Notes: generated from the letters alone by a model not told the origin. 12,913 nt of DNA from Hyphomicrobiales bacterium (GCA_012032065.1 JAAURV010000052.1:1-12913), one strand, 5' to 3'. Counted from the first letter of the stretch, positions 1 to 6,154 are shown. Made by a program: numbers and translations.

Positions 1-14
1 CGCGTGCCGCGCCA

Positions 15-37
15 CTCCCCCATCGAAGATGGGGGAG
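15..37 (-). terminator. Perfect 10-bp hairpin downstream of the DUF971 gene
   Basis: Positions 15-24 and 28-37 are perfectly complementary (CTCCCCCATC / GATGGGGGAG) around a 3-nt loop. The hairpin lies 9 bp past the stop of the last gene of the minus-strand operon, where a terminator is expected. No U-run follows on the minus strand, so it is either a non-canonical terminator or an mRNA 3'-end stabiliser. On the plus strand the hairpin is followed only by AAA. Confidence 0.55.
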
Positions 38-45
38 AAACGCTT

Positions 46-402
46 CTACCCTCTCGTTCTGCCTTGGGCTTCGAGTTTGGCGAGATAGGTTTTCCATTTC
101 TCTTCGCGCGCTTCATTCAACTCGCGGAGATAGCTCCAGGTATAAAGACCGGAGCCATGCCCGTCATCGAAGATAATGCGCACCGCGTAGTTGCCGACGG
201 GTTCCAATCGGGAGATGCGGACGTTGCGTTTGCCGGAGACCAGTTGCTCCTGGCCCGGGCCGTGGCCTTTGACTTCGGCGCTGGGGCTTTCGACGCGGAG
301 AAATTCAGCGTCGAGGGCGAAAGAGAGTCCACTCTCGAAGCTGACCTGAAGTATTGCGCCCTTGTCCTTGAGCCGAAGCTCGGACGGCCAGTCTTCAGTC
401 AT
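46..402 (-). CDS. DUF971 family protein
   Basis: This is a complete 118-residue protein when started at the ATG at 402; an in-frame TTG lies two codons further upstream. It is a single DUF971 domain, related to the N-terminal domain of gamma-butyrobetaine hydroxylase. The typical blocks are visible: WPSELRL at the start, a central LRVESPSAEVKGHG segment and a WSYLREL segment near the C terminus. The biochemical role is not established; family members occur near iron-sulfur assembly or redox genes, which suggests but does not prove a metal or redox role. It overlaps the end of the Trm112-like gene by 8 bp (395-402), so translational coupling is likely. It is the last gene of the operon. The family call is sure, the function unknown. 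Confidence 0.88.
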   Translation of the reverse strand: MTEDWPSELRLKDKGAILQVSFESGLSFALDAEFLRVESPSAEVKGHGPGQEQLVSGKRNVRISRLEPVGNYAVRIIFDDGHGSGLYTWSYLRELNEAREEKWKTYLAKLEAQGRTRG

Positions 403-580
403 GCCCAAGCTCGCGGGCCTCTTCGGCCAGCATGATCGGAATGCCGTCGCGGATCGGATAGGCGAGGCCGGCGGCGCGCGAGATCAGCTCCTGGCGCTCA
501 TGGTCGTATTCGAGCCGCGTCTTGGTGACGGGGCAGACCAGGCGTTCGAGCAAACGGGAATCGGTTTCGCGGACTGACAT
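395..580 (-). CDS. Trm112 family protein (YcaR/UPF0434-like)
   Basis: This is a complete 61-residue protein. The ATG at 580 is preferred over the GTG at 583 because it gives a TGATG stop/start overlap with the upstream LON-domain gene. The sequence has the family signature: LLERLVCPVTK near the N terminus and YPIRDGIPIML followed by EEAREL near the C terminus. Trm112 in eukaryotes and archaea is a zinc-ribbon activator of methyltransferases; in bacteria the role of these short proteins is mostly unproven. Only one cysteine remains (Cys16, in CPVT) and the second half of the ribbon has no cysteine, so this version probably does not bind zinc in the classical way. It is co-transcribed with its neighbours. 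Confidence 0.9.
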   Translation of the reverse strand: MSVRETDSRLLERLVCPVTKTRLEYDHERQELISRAAGLAYPIRDGIPIMLAEEARELGHD

Positions 581-1244
581 CACTGTAGCGTCTTGCGTTC
601 GCCGACGGTGCGGCTGATGGCGATCTCGGTCAAGGCGACCAGCACATCGGCGCGGGTTTTGAGGTCAGGCGCTTCGAGCAGGGCCTGTTTTTCGCTTGCG
701 GGGTAAGGCGCCATGAGCGAGAGCGTGTTGACCAGAACTTCGGTCGGCGCGCTGTCGACTTCATCCCAGTTGGCGCTCATGCTGTTGACTTCGAGATAGT
801 CGCGGAACGCCTTGATGAGCGCGGGGCGGTTCACATCCTTCGCACCGTAATCGACCATGAGGTCGGCGGCGAAAGGTTTGAAATCCGGCACCACCTGGCG
901 ATAGGGCGTATCGGTCTTCAGCTCACGGACGATCACGAAGCGGCAAACGCCGGTCAGCGTGACCAGCATCCGGCCATCGTGAGTTTCGGCGTAAGACGAA
1001 ATGCGTCCTGCGCAACCGACACGGAGAAGCTTGGGCACGCCGGCATCGCCCGAGGCTGGATCGGGCTGGATCATGCCGATCATCCGCTCGCTGTACATGG
1101 CGTCGTTCACCATTGGATGTAGCGCGGCTCGAAAATGTTGAGCGGCAAATCGGCGCGCGGCAGCAAGAGCGCGCCCGAGAGCGGAAACACCCGCAGCTGT
1201 TTCGGCAAATCCTTGGGCGTCTTGTAGCGGTCGAGGAATGTCAT
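580..1244 (-). pseudogene. LON peptidase substrate-binding domain protein, broken by a 1-base frameshift
   Basis: The stand-alone N-terminal (substrate-binding) domain of Lon protease is encoded here without ATPase or protease domains. Two frames carry it. The ATG at 1244 starts 45 codons reading MTFLDRYKTPKDLPKQ, then the PLSGALLLPRADLPLNIFEPRYI block, and stops at 1107-1109. The rest (MVNDAMYSERMIGMIQP and onward, 177 residues) continues in another frame from 1113 to 580. Family members read through NIFEPRYxxMVxDA without a break, so one base is missing around 1113-1119. Joined, the product is about 221 residues, the usual length. The gene begins 8 bp after the cnoX stop, and its own stop overlaps the Trm112-like start. 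The ATG at 1113 could allow a shortened product, but that would lack the first strand of the domain. A sequencing error is as likely as true decay, because all operon neighbours are intact. Confidence 0.82.
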
Positions 1245-1251
1245 GGGGCGA

Positions 1252-2169
1252 TTATGCGAACAGGATTGAGGAGAGTTTGCGGCGGCCCTGAACGGTGGCT
1301 TCGTCCTTGGGACCCCAGGCCTCGAAGAATTTCACAAGTTGCTTGCGCGCGGCTTCCTCGTTCCAATCGCGCTGTTTCCGCACCACGAAAAGAAGATGAT
1401 CGGCGGCTTCGGTGCGGTGGCCTTCGGCATTGAGCGCCGTGGCCAGTTCGAGGCGCGCCTGGAAATCATTGGGATCGGCATCGACGGCGGCCTGAAGACG
1501 GTGAGTCTCGCCGCTCGCAACAGGTGTGGACGCCAATTCAAGCGAGGCCTTGGCGCTCAGCACATTCGGGTCGTTGGCTTTCGCAGGCGGCACCAGCGCC
1601 AGCGTCGCTTTCGCGGCTTCGATGTCTCCAAGTTTCAACTGGCATTGGGCGAGGCCTGCCAATGCCCCGGCATTCTCGCGGTCGACGCCCAGCACCTGGC
1701 CGAAAATGCCGGCCGCCGCTTCGATATCGCCTTCCGCAAAAGCCTTGCGGCCGGCATCGACGGCGGCTTCGATCTGCTCGGCCTGCGAGCCCATGCTGCC
1801 GAGTTTGTCAATGAACTGTTTCACCTGGCTTTCGGGCAATGCGCCCATGAAGGCATCGACGGGCTGGCCGTCGACGAAGGCGAAGACGGCGGGGATCGAC
1901 TGGATGCGCATCTGCTGGGCGATCTGCTGGTTCTCGTCGATGTTGACCTTGACGAGCCGCACCTTGCCATTGGCCTGCCTCACGACTTTTTCGAGAACGG
2001 GCGTCAGCTGCTTGCAGGGGCCGCACCAGGGCGCCCAGAAATCGACAAGCACAGGCTGCTGGCGCGAGGCTTCGATCACATCGGCCATGAAGGACTTGGC
2101 ATCGCTGTCCTTGATGAGGGAGCCTGGTTGCGGCGTGTTTCCGCCGCCGCCGATCAGTTGGTTATCCAT
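1252..2169 (-). CDS. cnoX: Thioredoxin-TPR co-chaperone CnoX (YbbN-type)
   Basis: This is a 305-residue protein with an N-terminal thioredoxin fold (about residues 18-127) followed by a TPR-like helical region to the end. The active site WCGPC is intact (Cys49 and Cys52), and the cis-proline loop reads SIPAVFAF. This arrangement matches CnoX/YbbN, a holdase and thiol-protecting partner of chaperonin and DnaK in the cytoplasm. E. coli CnoX lost the CxxC pair, whereas this protein keeps it and may also act as a thiol oxidoreductase. The ATG at 2169 follows an AGGA ribosome-binding site at good spacing. It is the second gene of the operon, 54 bp after proX and 8 bp before the LON-domain gene. 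A generic tetratricopeptide thioredoxin is the only alternative name. Confidence 0.9.
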   Translation of the reverse strand: MDNQLIGGGGNTPQPGSLIKDSDAKSFMADVIEASRQQPVLVDFWAPWCGPCKQLTPVLEKVVRQANGKVRLVKVNIDENQQIAQQMRIQSIPAVFAFVDGQPVDAFMGALPESQVKQFIDKLGSMGSQAEQIEAAVDAGRKAFAEGDIEAAAGIFGQVLGVDRENAGALAGLAQCQLKLGDIEAAKATLALVPPAKANDPNVLSAKASLELASTPVASGETHRLQAAVDADPNDFQARLELATALNAEGHRTEAADHLLFVVRKQRDWNEEAARKQLVKFFEAWGPKDEATVQGRRKLSSILFA

Positions 2170-2223
2170 GTCAGTCCTGCGAAGTCTTGATGTTCATTTC
2201 TATGTGGCGTTGTGGCGGGGAGT

Positions 2224-2727
2224 TTACAACGAAGGTTCCGAAACCGCCACAATGCGGGGCTGGTGGCCGCAGGAGCGGATGAAGGCGAGAAGTCCATTGG
2301 GCGAAATCGAGGTTGTCGCGTCATTGCGGAGGGGATGATAGTTCAGGATCTCGTGGCGCATCATTGGTTCATCGAGGATGACGTTAACGCGGGTTTGGAT
2401 GTCGTTGATGAGGCCGAAAGGGGTGACTGAGCCTGGTTCGACGCCCATGACCTCCATCAAGAGGTCAGCCTTGCCGAAGGTCAGGCGTTTCGAGCCGATT
2501 TTGGCCGGAGCAGCTTTGAGGTTCACTTGCGCGTCCTCAAGGCAAACGATGAGCCAGAGCGCGCCCTTCTCGTCCTTGAGGAACAGGTTCTTGCAATGCC
2601 CGCCGGGAATATCGCCATGGACCTTGCGGGCTTCCTCGACTGTGAAGACCGGGATGTGATCGACCGTCGTGGCCGGAAGCCCGAGGCTTTCGAGGCGTGC
2701 CAGAAGATCGGCGCGGGTGGCGGGCAT
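2224..2727 (-). CDS. proX: Prolyl-tRNA editing protein (YbaK/ProX family)
   Basis: This is a 167-residue, single-domain, free-standing aminoacyl-tRNA deacylase of the YbaK/ProXp superfamily. It hydrolyses mischarged aminoacyl-tRNA in trans; from its general look it is closest to ProX enzymes that clear Ala-tRNA-Pro, but substrate choice cannot be read from the sequence. Seen: HCKNLFLKDEK with the conserved lysine (Lys46), LKAAPAKIGSKRL in the middle, and GSVTPFGL (residues 99-106), the substrate-pocket loop. The ATG at 2727 is chosen because an AGGGAAAG ribosome-binding site sits just upstream. The open frame extends further to 2874, but that stretch runs into the divergent tRNA gene. It is the first gene of the operon, so the promoter should lie in 2728-2837. 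Confidence 0.92.
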   Translation of the reverse strand: MPATRADLLARLESLGLPATTVDHIPVFTVEEARKVHGDIPGGHCKNLFLKDEKGALWLIVCLEDAQVNLKAAPAKIGSKRLTFGKADLLMEVMGVEPGSVTPFGLINDIQTRVNVILDEPMMRHEILNYHPLRNDATTSISPNGLLAFIRSCGHQPRIVAVSEPSL

Positions 2728-2837
2728 GGGTCTTTCCCTAGGATTCAATGCGGGGCGGGAGGTTCTTCTTGCATTTGCCGCAGCCTTGCGCAATAAGACG
2801 CCCGCCCGCCGCATAGACCTCTCGCGCCGGGCCGCAA

Positions 2838-2914
2838 GCGGGCGTAGCTCAGGGGTAGAGCATAACCTTGCCAAGGTTAGGGTCGGGCGTTCGATTTCGC
2901 CTCGCCCTGCTCCA
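2838..2914 (+). tRNA. tRNA-Gly (GCC anticodon), with two extra T residues
   Basis: The acceptor 5' strand GCGGGCG (2838-2844), D-stem GCTC/GAGC, anticodon stem TAACC/GGTTA with loop TTGCCAA (anticodon GCC at 2870-2872), T-arm and encoded CCA (2912-2914) are all recognisable. The length is 77, where the usual alphaproteobacterial gene has 75. One extra T enlarges the T-loop to 8 nt (TTCGATTT, 2890-2897), and a second T (2908) bulges out of an otherwise perfect acceptor stem. Both lie in the 3' third. A T-loop of 8 nt should disturb the elbow, so as written the gene may be defective. Sequencing error is the alternative. The disrupted minus-strand gene ends only 12 bp downstream. Confidence 0.85.
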
Positions 2915-2938
2915 ATTTTCTCCAGTCAGTTTTTACGT

Positions 2939-2953
2939 CTAGGGCGTGTTGAC
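2939..2953. repeat. IS5 terminal inverted repeat, downstream end
   Basis: CTAGGGCGTGTTGAC is the exact reverse complement of 3781-3795. Its first three bases, read on the minus strand, supply the TAG stop codon of the transposase. Confidence 0.88.
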
Positions 2954-3753
2954 AAAGTGTCTGATCCAAATCCGTGCGGAAGCGATGAGCACGAAGCCGA
3001 TGTAGCTGGCGGCGGTTTTGTCATAGCGTGTGGCGAGCCTGCGGCTTTGCTTCAATTTTGAGAAGCAACGTTCAATGACGTTTCTGAGGGCATAGATGTA
3101 GCCATCGATTTGCAGCTGGACTTTACGGTTCTTGCGCGGCGGAATGACCGGCTCGGCGCCCCGTTCAACGAGGTCCTCGCGAATGGCATCGCTATCGTAG
3201 CCTTTATCTGCAATGAGAACCTTTGGTTCTGGGCCGGGCTCGTCCATGACCGGCCGATAGCCCGAATAGTCGGAAACTTCGCCGCCCGAGAGCGTGATCG
3301 CAATGGGAAGCCCGATGCTGTTGGTTCTCAGGTGGATCTTGGTCGAGAGGCCACCGCGCGAGCGCCCAATATCCTGGTTTTGAGCCCCCCTTTTGCGCCA
3401 GCCGCGTGCTGATGGGCGCGCACGACAGTGGAGTCGATCATCTGCACGCTGCTTTGAACTGCGCCCGTGCCGTTCAGCGCCTCCAGCATTGTGTCCCACA
3501 CGCCGGACACCGACCAACGGCGGAACTGTTGATAAACCGAGTTCCAGTTGCCGAAATAGCCGGGAAGATCGCGCCACGGCGCGCCGGTCCGGGAAATCCA
3601 GAATACGCCATCAAGCACAAGCCGATGGTTTTCGGCTGGGCGCCCCCGCTTTGAACCCTTCGCCGTCACAAACGGCTTGAAAAACGCCCATTCCTTGTCC
3701 GACATCAGTCCGCGAACCATCGCTGTCCTCCTCAAAGAACAGCCTTGAATCAC
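2939..3753 (-). CDS. IS5-family transposase, two frames joined by frameshifting
   Basis: The first frame (3753 to 3328, 141 residues) holds the N-terminal domain: MSDKEWAFFKPF, RRLVLDG-like segment, GAPWRDLPGYFGNW, and the first catalytic Asp in QMIDSTVVRAHQ (Asp107). The second frame carries the rest: QNQDIGRSRGGLSTKIH, the second Asp in LIADKGYDSD, and the catalytic Glu in RNVIERCFSKLKQ, ending HFVNTP. The frames meet at AAAAGGGGGG (minus strand, 3394-3385), where a -1 shift gives GAKGG followed by QNQDIG as in full-length relatives. This is the DDE transposase of a DNA-cut-and-paste element. The stop codon TAG lies in the terminal inverted repeat itself. All catalytic residues are present, so the element could be active if the shift occurs. 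Confidence 0.85.
3385..3394 (-). promoter_or_regulatory. Frameshift site in IS5 transposase (A4G6 run)
   Basis: On the minus strand AAAAGGGGGG lies exactly where homology moves from the first to the second transposase frame. A -1 slip here (or polymerase slippage on the G run) yields the full DDE protein. Frameshift-controlled expression is known in two-ORF IS5 relatives; that it works here is inferred. Confidence 0.6.
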
Positions 3754-3780
3754 GCCTCAAGCGATTTGGGAATCCAATTG

Positions 3781-3795
3781 GTCAACACGCCCTAG
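3781..3795. repeat. IS5 terminal inverted repeat, upstream end
   Basis: GTCAACACGCCCTAG pairs with 2939-2953 without mismatch. The transposase start lies about 40 bp inside it. Confidence 0.88.
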
Positions 3796-4329
3796 GCGTT
3801 CGTTCTATCGAGACGTCTTTGCCGAATTCAATCTGCGAGATTAAGCAGAGCCTTCTGACCGCTCGTTTTAAATCTACGAAACTGATGCATTGGCTCACGA
3901 ACCATCCGCTCTGAGTTTGCAAAGTTCGTAAATGTGGACTGCCTGGATGAATCTGGTCTCGATTCCGCGAAATGTATCTCCTTGTCTTCTCAACGACGAC
4001 TGCCAGCTTTTCAAGAACATCAGGTGCAACCGTCGACATGACATCGATCACCTGCCCAAAAAGCTTCCCAAGAGAGTCAGCGACCACTCGTCTTCCAAGC
4101 ACTACTGCTGAGTACTTTCCGGACACGACAAGTAGTTGGAGTTTGGGCTCCACATAAGAAATTGATCTCCTTTGGGACGCATGCGCCGCTTCCCCGATTT
4201 GACGAGCGACTACTTCCGCCAGAGATTCATTCGGCGTTTGTCTTATACCAGAGTGCGGCGTGACTGACTCTTTTCCTCGGCCTTGGGCTGTGATTCAAGG
4301 CTCTGCTCTGAGTGATTCGGGAGGGTGAG

Positions 4330-5372
4330 ATGCGGCGGCCGGTTGAATTGCGGAAGGACTTCGACGCGGTTGAGCTTCGGCGGCTGGCGGGGTCGTCGCG
4401 CGATCCCGCCCAGGTGCGATGGCTACTCGCGGGGAGATGCGGCGCGGTTTGCCGGTATGGACCGCCAGACGCTGCGCGACTGGGTGCACCGGTTCAATGC
4501 GGAAGGGCCTGACGGTCTGCTTGACCGCAAGGGGCCGGGTGGGCGGGCGAAGCTTGGCGCCGAGCACGATGCAGCGCTTGCGGAGTGGATCGCCGAAGGT
4601 CCCGATGCGGAGAAGGATGGCGTGGTGCGCTGGCGGTGCTGCGACTTGAAGCGCAAACTCTCGGAGCGTTTCGGGGTCGATCTTTCGCGCAGCAGGCTTG
4701 GCGCGCGGCTGCACAAGCTCGGCTACAGCTGGATCAGCGCAAGGCCGCGGCATCCGCGGCAGAAGCCGGAAGCGATTGAAACATATAAAAAAAGACTGGC
4801 CGGACCTGATCGCCAAGCTGCGCGCTGAACTTGCCTCCGGCACCCTCATCGAGGTGTGGTTCCAGGACGAGATGCGGGTGGGTCAGAAGAATGGCCAAGT
4901 CTATCAGTGGGCCGAGAAAGGATCGCGTCCGCGCCAGCCAAAAGATCAGCGCTACGAGAATGCTTATCTCTTCGGCGCCGTCTGCCCCGGGCGCGGCACC
5001 GGTGCGGCTCTCATCATGCCGCAAGCCAACACTGAAGCCATGAACAAACACCTCGAAGAGATCTCCCGCGAAGTGGCCCCAGGCGCCCATGCCATCGTTA
5101 TCCCCGATCAGGCAGGCTGGCATACCACCGGAGAGCTCAAGAAACCCGCCAACCTCAGCTTCGCGCCGCTGCCGCCAGCTTCACCCGAACTCAATGCCCA
5201 AGAAAACGTCTGGCAGTTCCTCCGCCAGACCTATCTCTCCAACCGTGTCTTCGAAAGCTACACGGCTATCCTCGACGCCTGCCAGCATGCCTGGAGAAGC
5301 CTCCTGGCAGAAACCGGACGCATCGCCTCCCTGGCTTTCCGCACATGGGCGGTTACCGGTCAGGCCCCATGA
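4330..5372 (+). pseudogene. IS630-family transposase (frameshifted; N-terminal lesion)
   Basis: Three frames carry the protein. From ATG 4330 (GGGAGGG ribosome-binding site) it reads VELRKDFDAVELRRLAGSS and DPAQVR. Near 4410-4425 the reading moves to the next frame at DGYSRGDAARFAGMDRQ, and about ten residues expected between them (an LLALAAVxDG-like stretch) are missing. This indicates a deletion of roughly 30 bp that is not a multiple of three and damages the DNA-binding helix-turn-helix. The second frame runs to PEAIETYKK; at the A7 run (4787-4793) homology moves to the third frame at DWPDLIAKLRAEL. The catalytic motifs are FQDEM, IVIPDQAGWHTT and SPELNAQENVW, so the DDE triad is intact. 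The product ends AVTGQAP at 5372. Confidence 0.8.
4787..4793 (+). promoter_or_regulatory. A7 slippage site in IS630 transposase
   Basis: Seven A residues occur at the exact point where the transposase changes frame (TYKK to DWPDL). Reading six of them would join the frames, that is a +1 shift or transcripts that have lost one A. The classical -1 slip would not give the right frame. Slippage on A-runs is known in IS630 relatives; use here is inferred. Confidence 0.5.
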
Positions 5373-5580
5373 ACTCTGGTATTAGTCGTAAAATTTGAAC
5401 CAGGGTATCTTCGTGTATGGAAATTTGAGCCATTGGTTTTGATGTAGCTGGATTCATATCGACTCCCTTTCTTTCCTCAATCGCCGCTCGGTTTTTGTTT
5501 CGAGAGCGGTACTCCGAACTATTTCGCCGTTCTTTTTTGTTCGGTTGCACCACGTCGGTGGAAAAACTGACTCTTTCGTC

Positions 5581-6015
5581 TTATCGACGTCGCAACGTGG
5601 CAATCGGTGCCCAGTCAGTTTCGCCTGGCTGTTTAACGTACCAATATGTCCAACCATCCAAGCTGGGGTGGAGGCCACTTTTCGTTAGAGCCACACCACC
5701 CGCAGCAGCTGACGGACTCTTGAATGCCTTGCCTTCTACGAACCATCTGCCGTTCTCGATGCGGCCAGAATAGACGCGACCGTTGTATTCCATTCGCAAC
5801 TCTGTGCCATGAGGTAGCATGACCCCTTTACCTGCCCAAGAACGACCTCCAGTTTGCGGGGCTGATCGAGCGGAGTCATTTGATCTAGACTCCTGCGGGT
5901 CAATTTTGAGCAAGCGACGAAGCACAGAATTGGGCATCTCCGCGAAACTTTGACGCTCCATCTCAATTTTTTTGTGGACTTCAAAATCGATTTCGATCGT
6001 TCTCAGTTCAGCCAT
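5581..6015 (-). CDS. SeqA-N/RHH-like plus RAMA-like domain protein (putative modified-DNA reader)
   Basis: This is a complete 144-residue protein. The ATG at 6015 has a GGGAGGG ribosome-binding site at good distance. Residues 5-38 (RTIEIDFEVHKKIEMERQ, then VLRRLLKI) match the pattern of the SeqA N-terminal oligomerisation domain, a ribbon-helix-helix-like fold. A polar linker rich in Ser and Asn follows (about 40-62). Residues 66-138 look like a RAMA or DUF2924-like domain: GTELRMEYNGRVYSGRI, then FKSPSAAAGG and DGWTYWYVK. RAMA domains are predicted to read modified bases and occur with restriction or methylation genes. A dimeric DNA-binding protein that senses methylated or otherwise modified DNA is the inference. 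The same-strand gene downstream is broken by two IS elements. No methyltransferase or nuclease is visible in the window. The domain call is fairly sure, the biological role is not. Confidence 0.72.
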   Translation of the reverse strand: MAELRTIEIDFEVHKKIEMERQSFAEMPNSVLRRLLKIDPQESRSNDSARSAPQTGGRSWAGKGVMLPHGTELRMEYNGRVYSGRIENGRWFVEGKAFKSPSAAAGGVALTKSGLHPSLDGWTYWYVKQPGETDWAPIATLRRR

Positions 6016-6079
6016 TCAACCCTCCCGTCAACTCTCTCGTTTACATATTTAAGTAATTTCAGTAAATCAAGGGAAAAAT
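6016..6079. promoter_or_regulatory. Divergent AT-rich promoter region
   Basis: These 64 bp between the RAMA-domain gene and the plus-strand small ORF are much richer in A+T than their surroundings. On the minus strand TTGATT is followed after 17 bp by TATGTA, an acceptable -35/-10 pair for the RAMA-domain gene. The plus strand should hold the promoter of the leader ORF and DUF4202 gene, but I see no clear boxes. Confidence 0.35.
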
Positions 6080-6154
6080 ATGAAACCCCTTAAGTCTCTT
6101 GATTTGCATGTCGAATTCGGGACTGTGGAACCGCTCGAACTCAGAAAGCTTTGA
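6080..6154 (+). CDS. Possible 24-codon leader ORF upstream of the DUF4202 gene
   Basis: An ATG at 6080 follows AAGGGAAAA, a credible ribosome-binding site and a better one than the DUF4202 gene has. It opens a 24-codon frame (MKPLKSLDLHV and so on, ending ELRKL) that stops at 6152-6154, 5 bp before the DUF4202 ATG and overlapping its alternative TTG start at 6151. The arrangement suggests translational coupling or a leader peptide. No homology is recognised, and a chance ORF of this size is possible. Confidence 0.3.
   Translation: MKPLKSLDLHVEFGTVEPLELRKL

Larger units (their letters stand above)
2939..3795 (-). mobile_element. IS5-family insertion sequence (two-ORF type)
   Basis: The element is bounded by perfect 15-bp inverted repeats CTAGGGCGTGTTGAC (2939-2953) and GTCAACACGCCCTAG (3781-3795). 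The outermost CTAG is palindromic and is either a 4-bp target duplication (matching the YTAR preference of some IS5 members) or contains a TA duplication; both give the same reconstructed target. The total of about 0.85 kb and the two overlapping transposase frames fit the IS427-like part of the family. The element appears structurally complete. It sits inside the last codons of the disrupted gene, 24 bp from the tRNA-Gly CCA. Confidence 0.88.
4246..5381 (+). mobile_element. IS630-family insertion sequence
   Basis: The ends read TACCAGAGTGC on the plus strand at 4246 and TACCAGAGTTC on the minus strand at 5381, flanked by or including the TA dinucleotide that IS630 elements duplicate. The inner parts of the ends share further scattered identity. 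The length of about 1.13 kb and a transposase on the plus strand that nearly fills it are standard for the family. The left flank is TATA, so the exact boundary is ambiguous by 2 bp. The element is inserted after codon 26 of the disrupted minus-strand gene. Its transposase carries a probable N-terminal deletion, so it is probably immobile unless helped in trans. Confidence 0.8.
2926..5457 (-). pseudogene. Unrecognised RHH-like gene (about 180 codons) split by two insertion sequences
   Basis: Three pieces form one ancestral gene. The start is the ATG at 5457, with a GGGAG ribosome-binding site 5-6 bp upstream; 26 codons follow to 5380. The IS630 element then interrupts. The frame resumes at 4243 (AGA CAA ACG) and runs 150 codons to the IS5 element at 3795. 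Removing IS5 with one CTAG copy gives CCT AGA CGT AAA AAC TGA, with the stop at 2926-2928. Across the IS630 site the frame joins cleanly if one TA of the TATA at 4244-4247 belongs to the element. The joined N terminus (AQISIHEDTLVQI, then ESLAEVVARQI) has a strand-helix-helix pattern like ribbon-helix-helix or SeqA-N domains. The middle is helical and hydrophobic (LGKLFGQVIDVMSTVAPDVLEKL). The C-terminal part contains SGWFVSQCISFVDLKRAVRR. I do not recognise the family. It lies 123 bp downstream of the RAMA-domain gene, same strand, probably one transcription unit. Confidence 0.7.

Noticed and set aside
1339..2190. Plus-strand frames of 270-283 codons opposite cnoX
   Set aside because: Antisense shadows of a clear thioredoxin-TPR gene with an intact WCGPC motif.
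2728..2874. Upstream extension of the proX reading frame
   Set aside because: It would run into the tRNA gene and its residues (Arg/Ala-rich) do not match the family. The ATG at 2727 has a good ribosome-binding site.
4295..4849. Minus-strand frame of 184 codons in the IS630 element
   Set aside because: Antisense to the transposase, proline/arginine-rich, no domain.
2939..5381. Composite transposon formed by the two insertion sequences
   Set aside because: The flanking elements belong to different families with different ends, and the segment between them is just the middle of the gene both interrupt.
5454..5773. Frames at 5454-5678 (minus) and 5495-5773 (plus)
   Set aside because: Both overlap the RAMA-domain gene or its short downstream gap in other frames and lack motifs or plausible starts; the GGGAG site instead serves the ATG at 5457.
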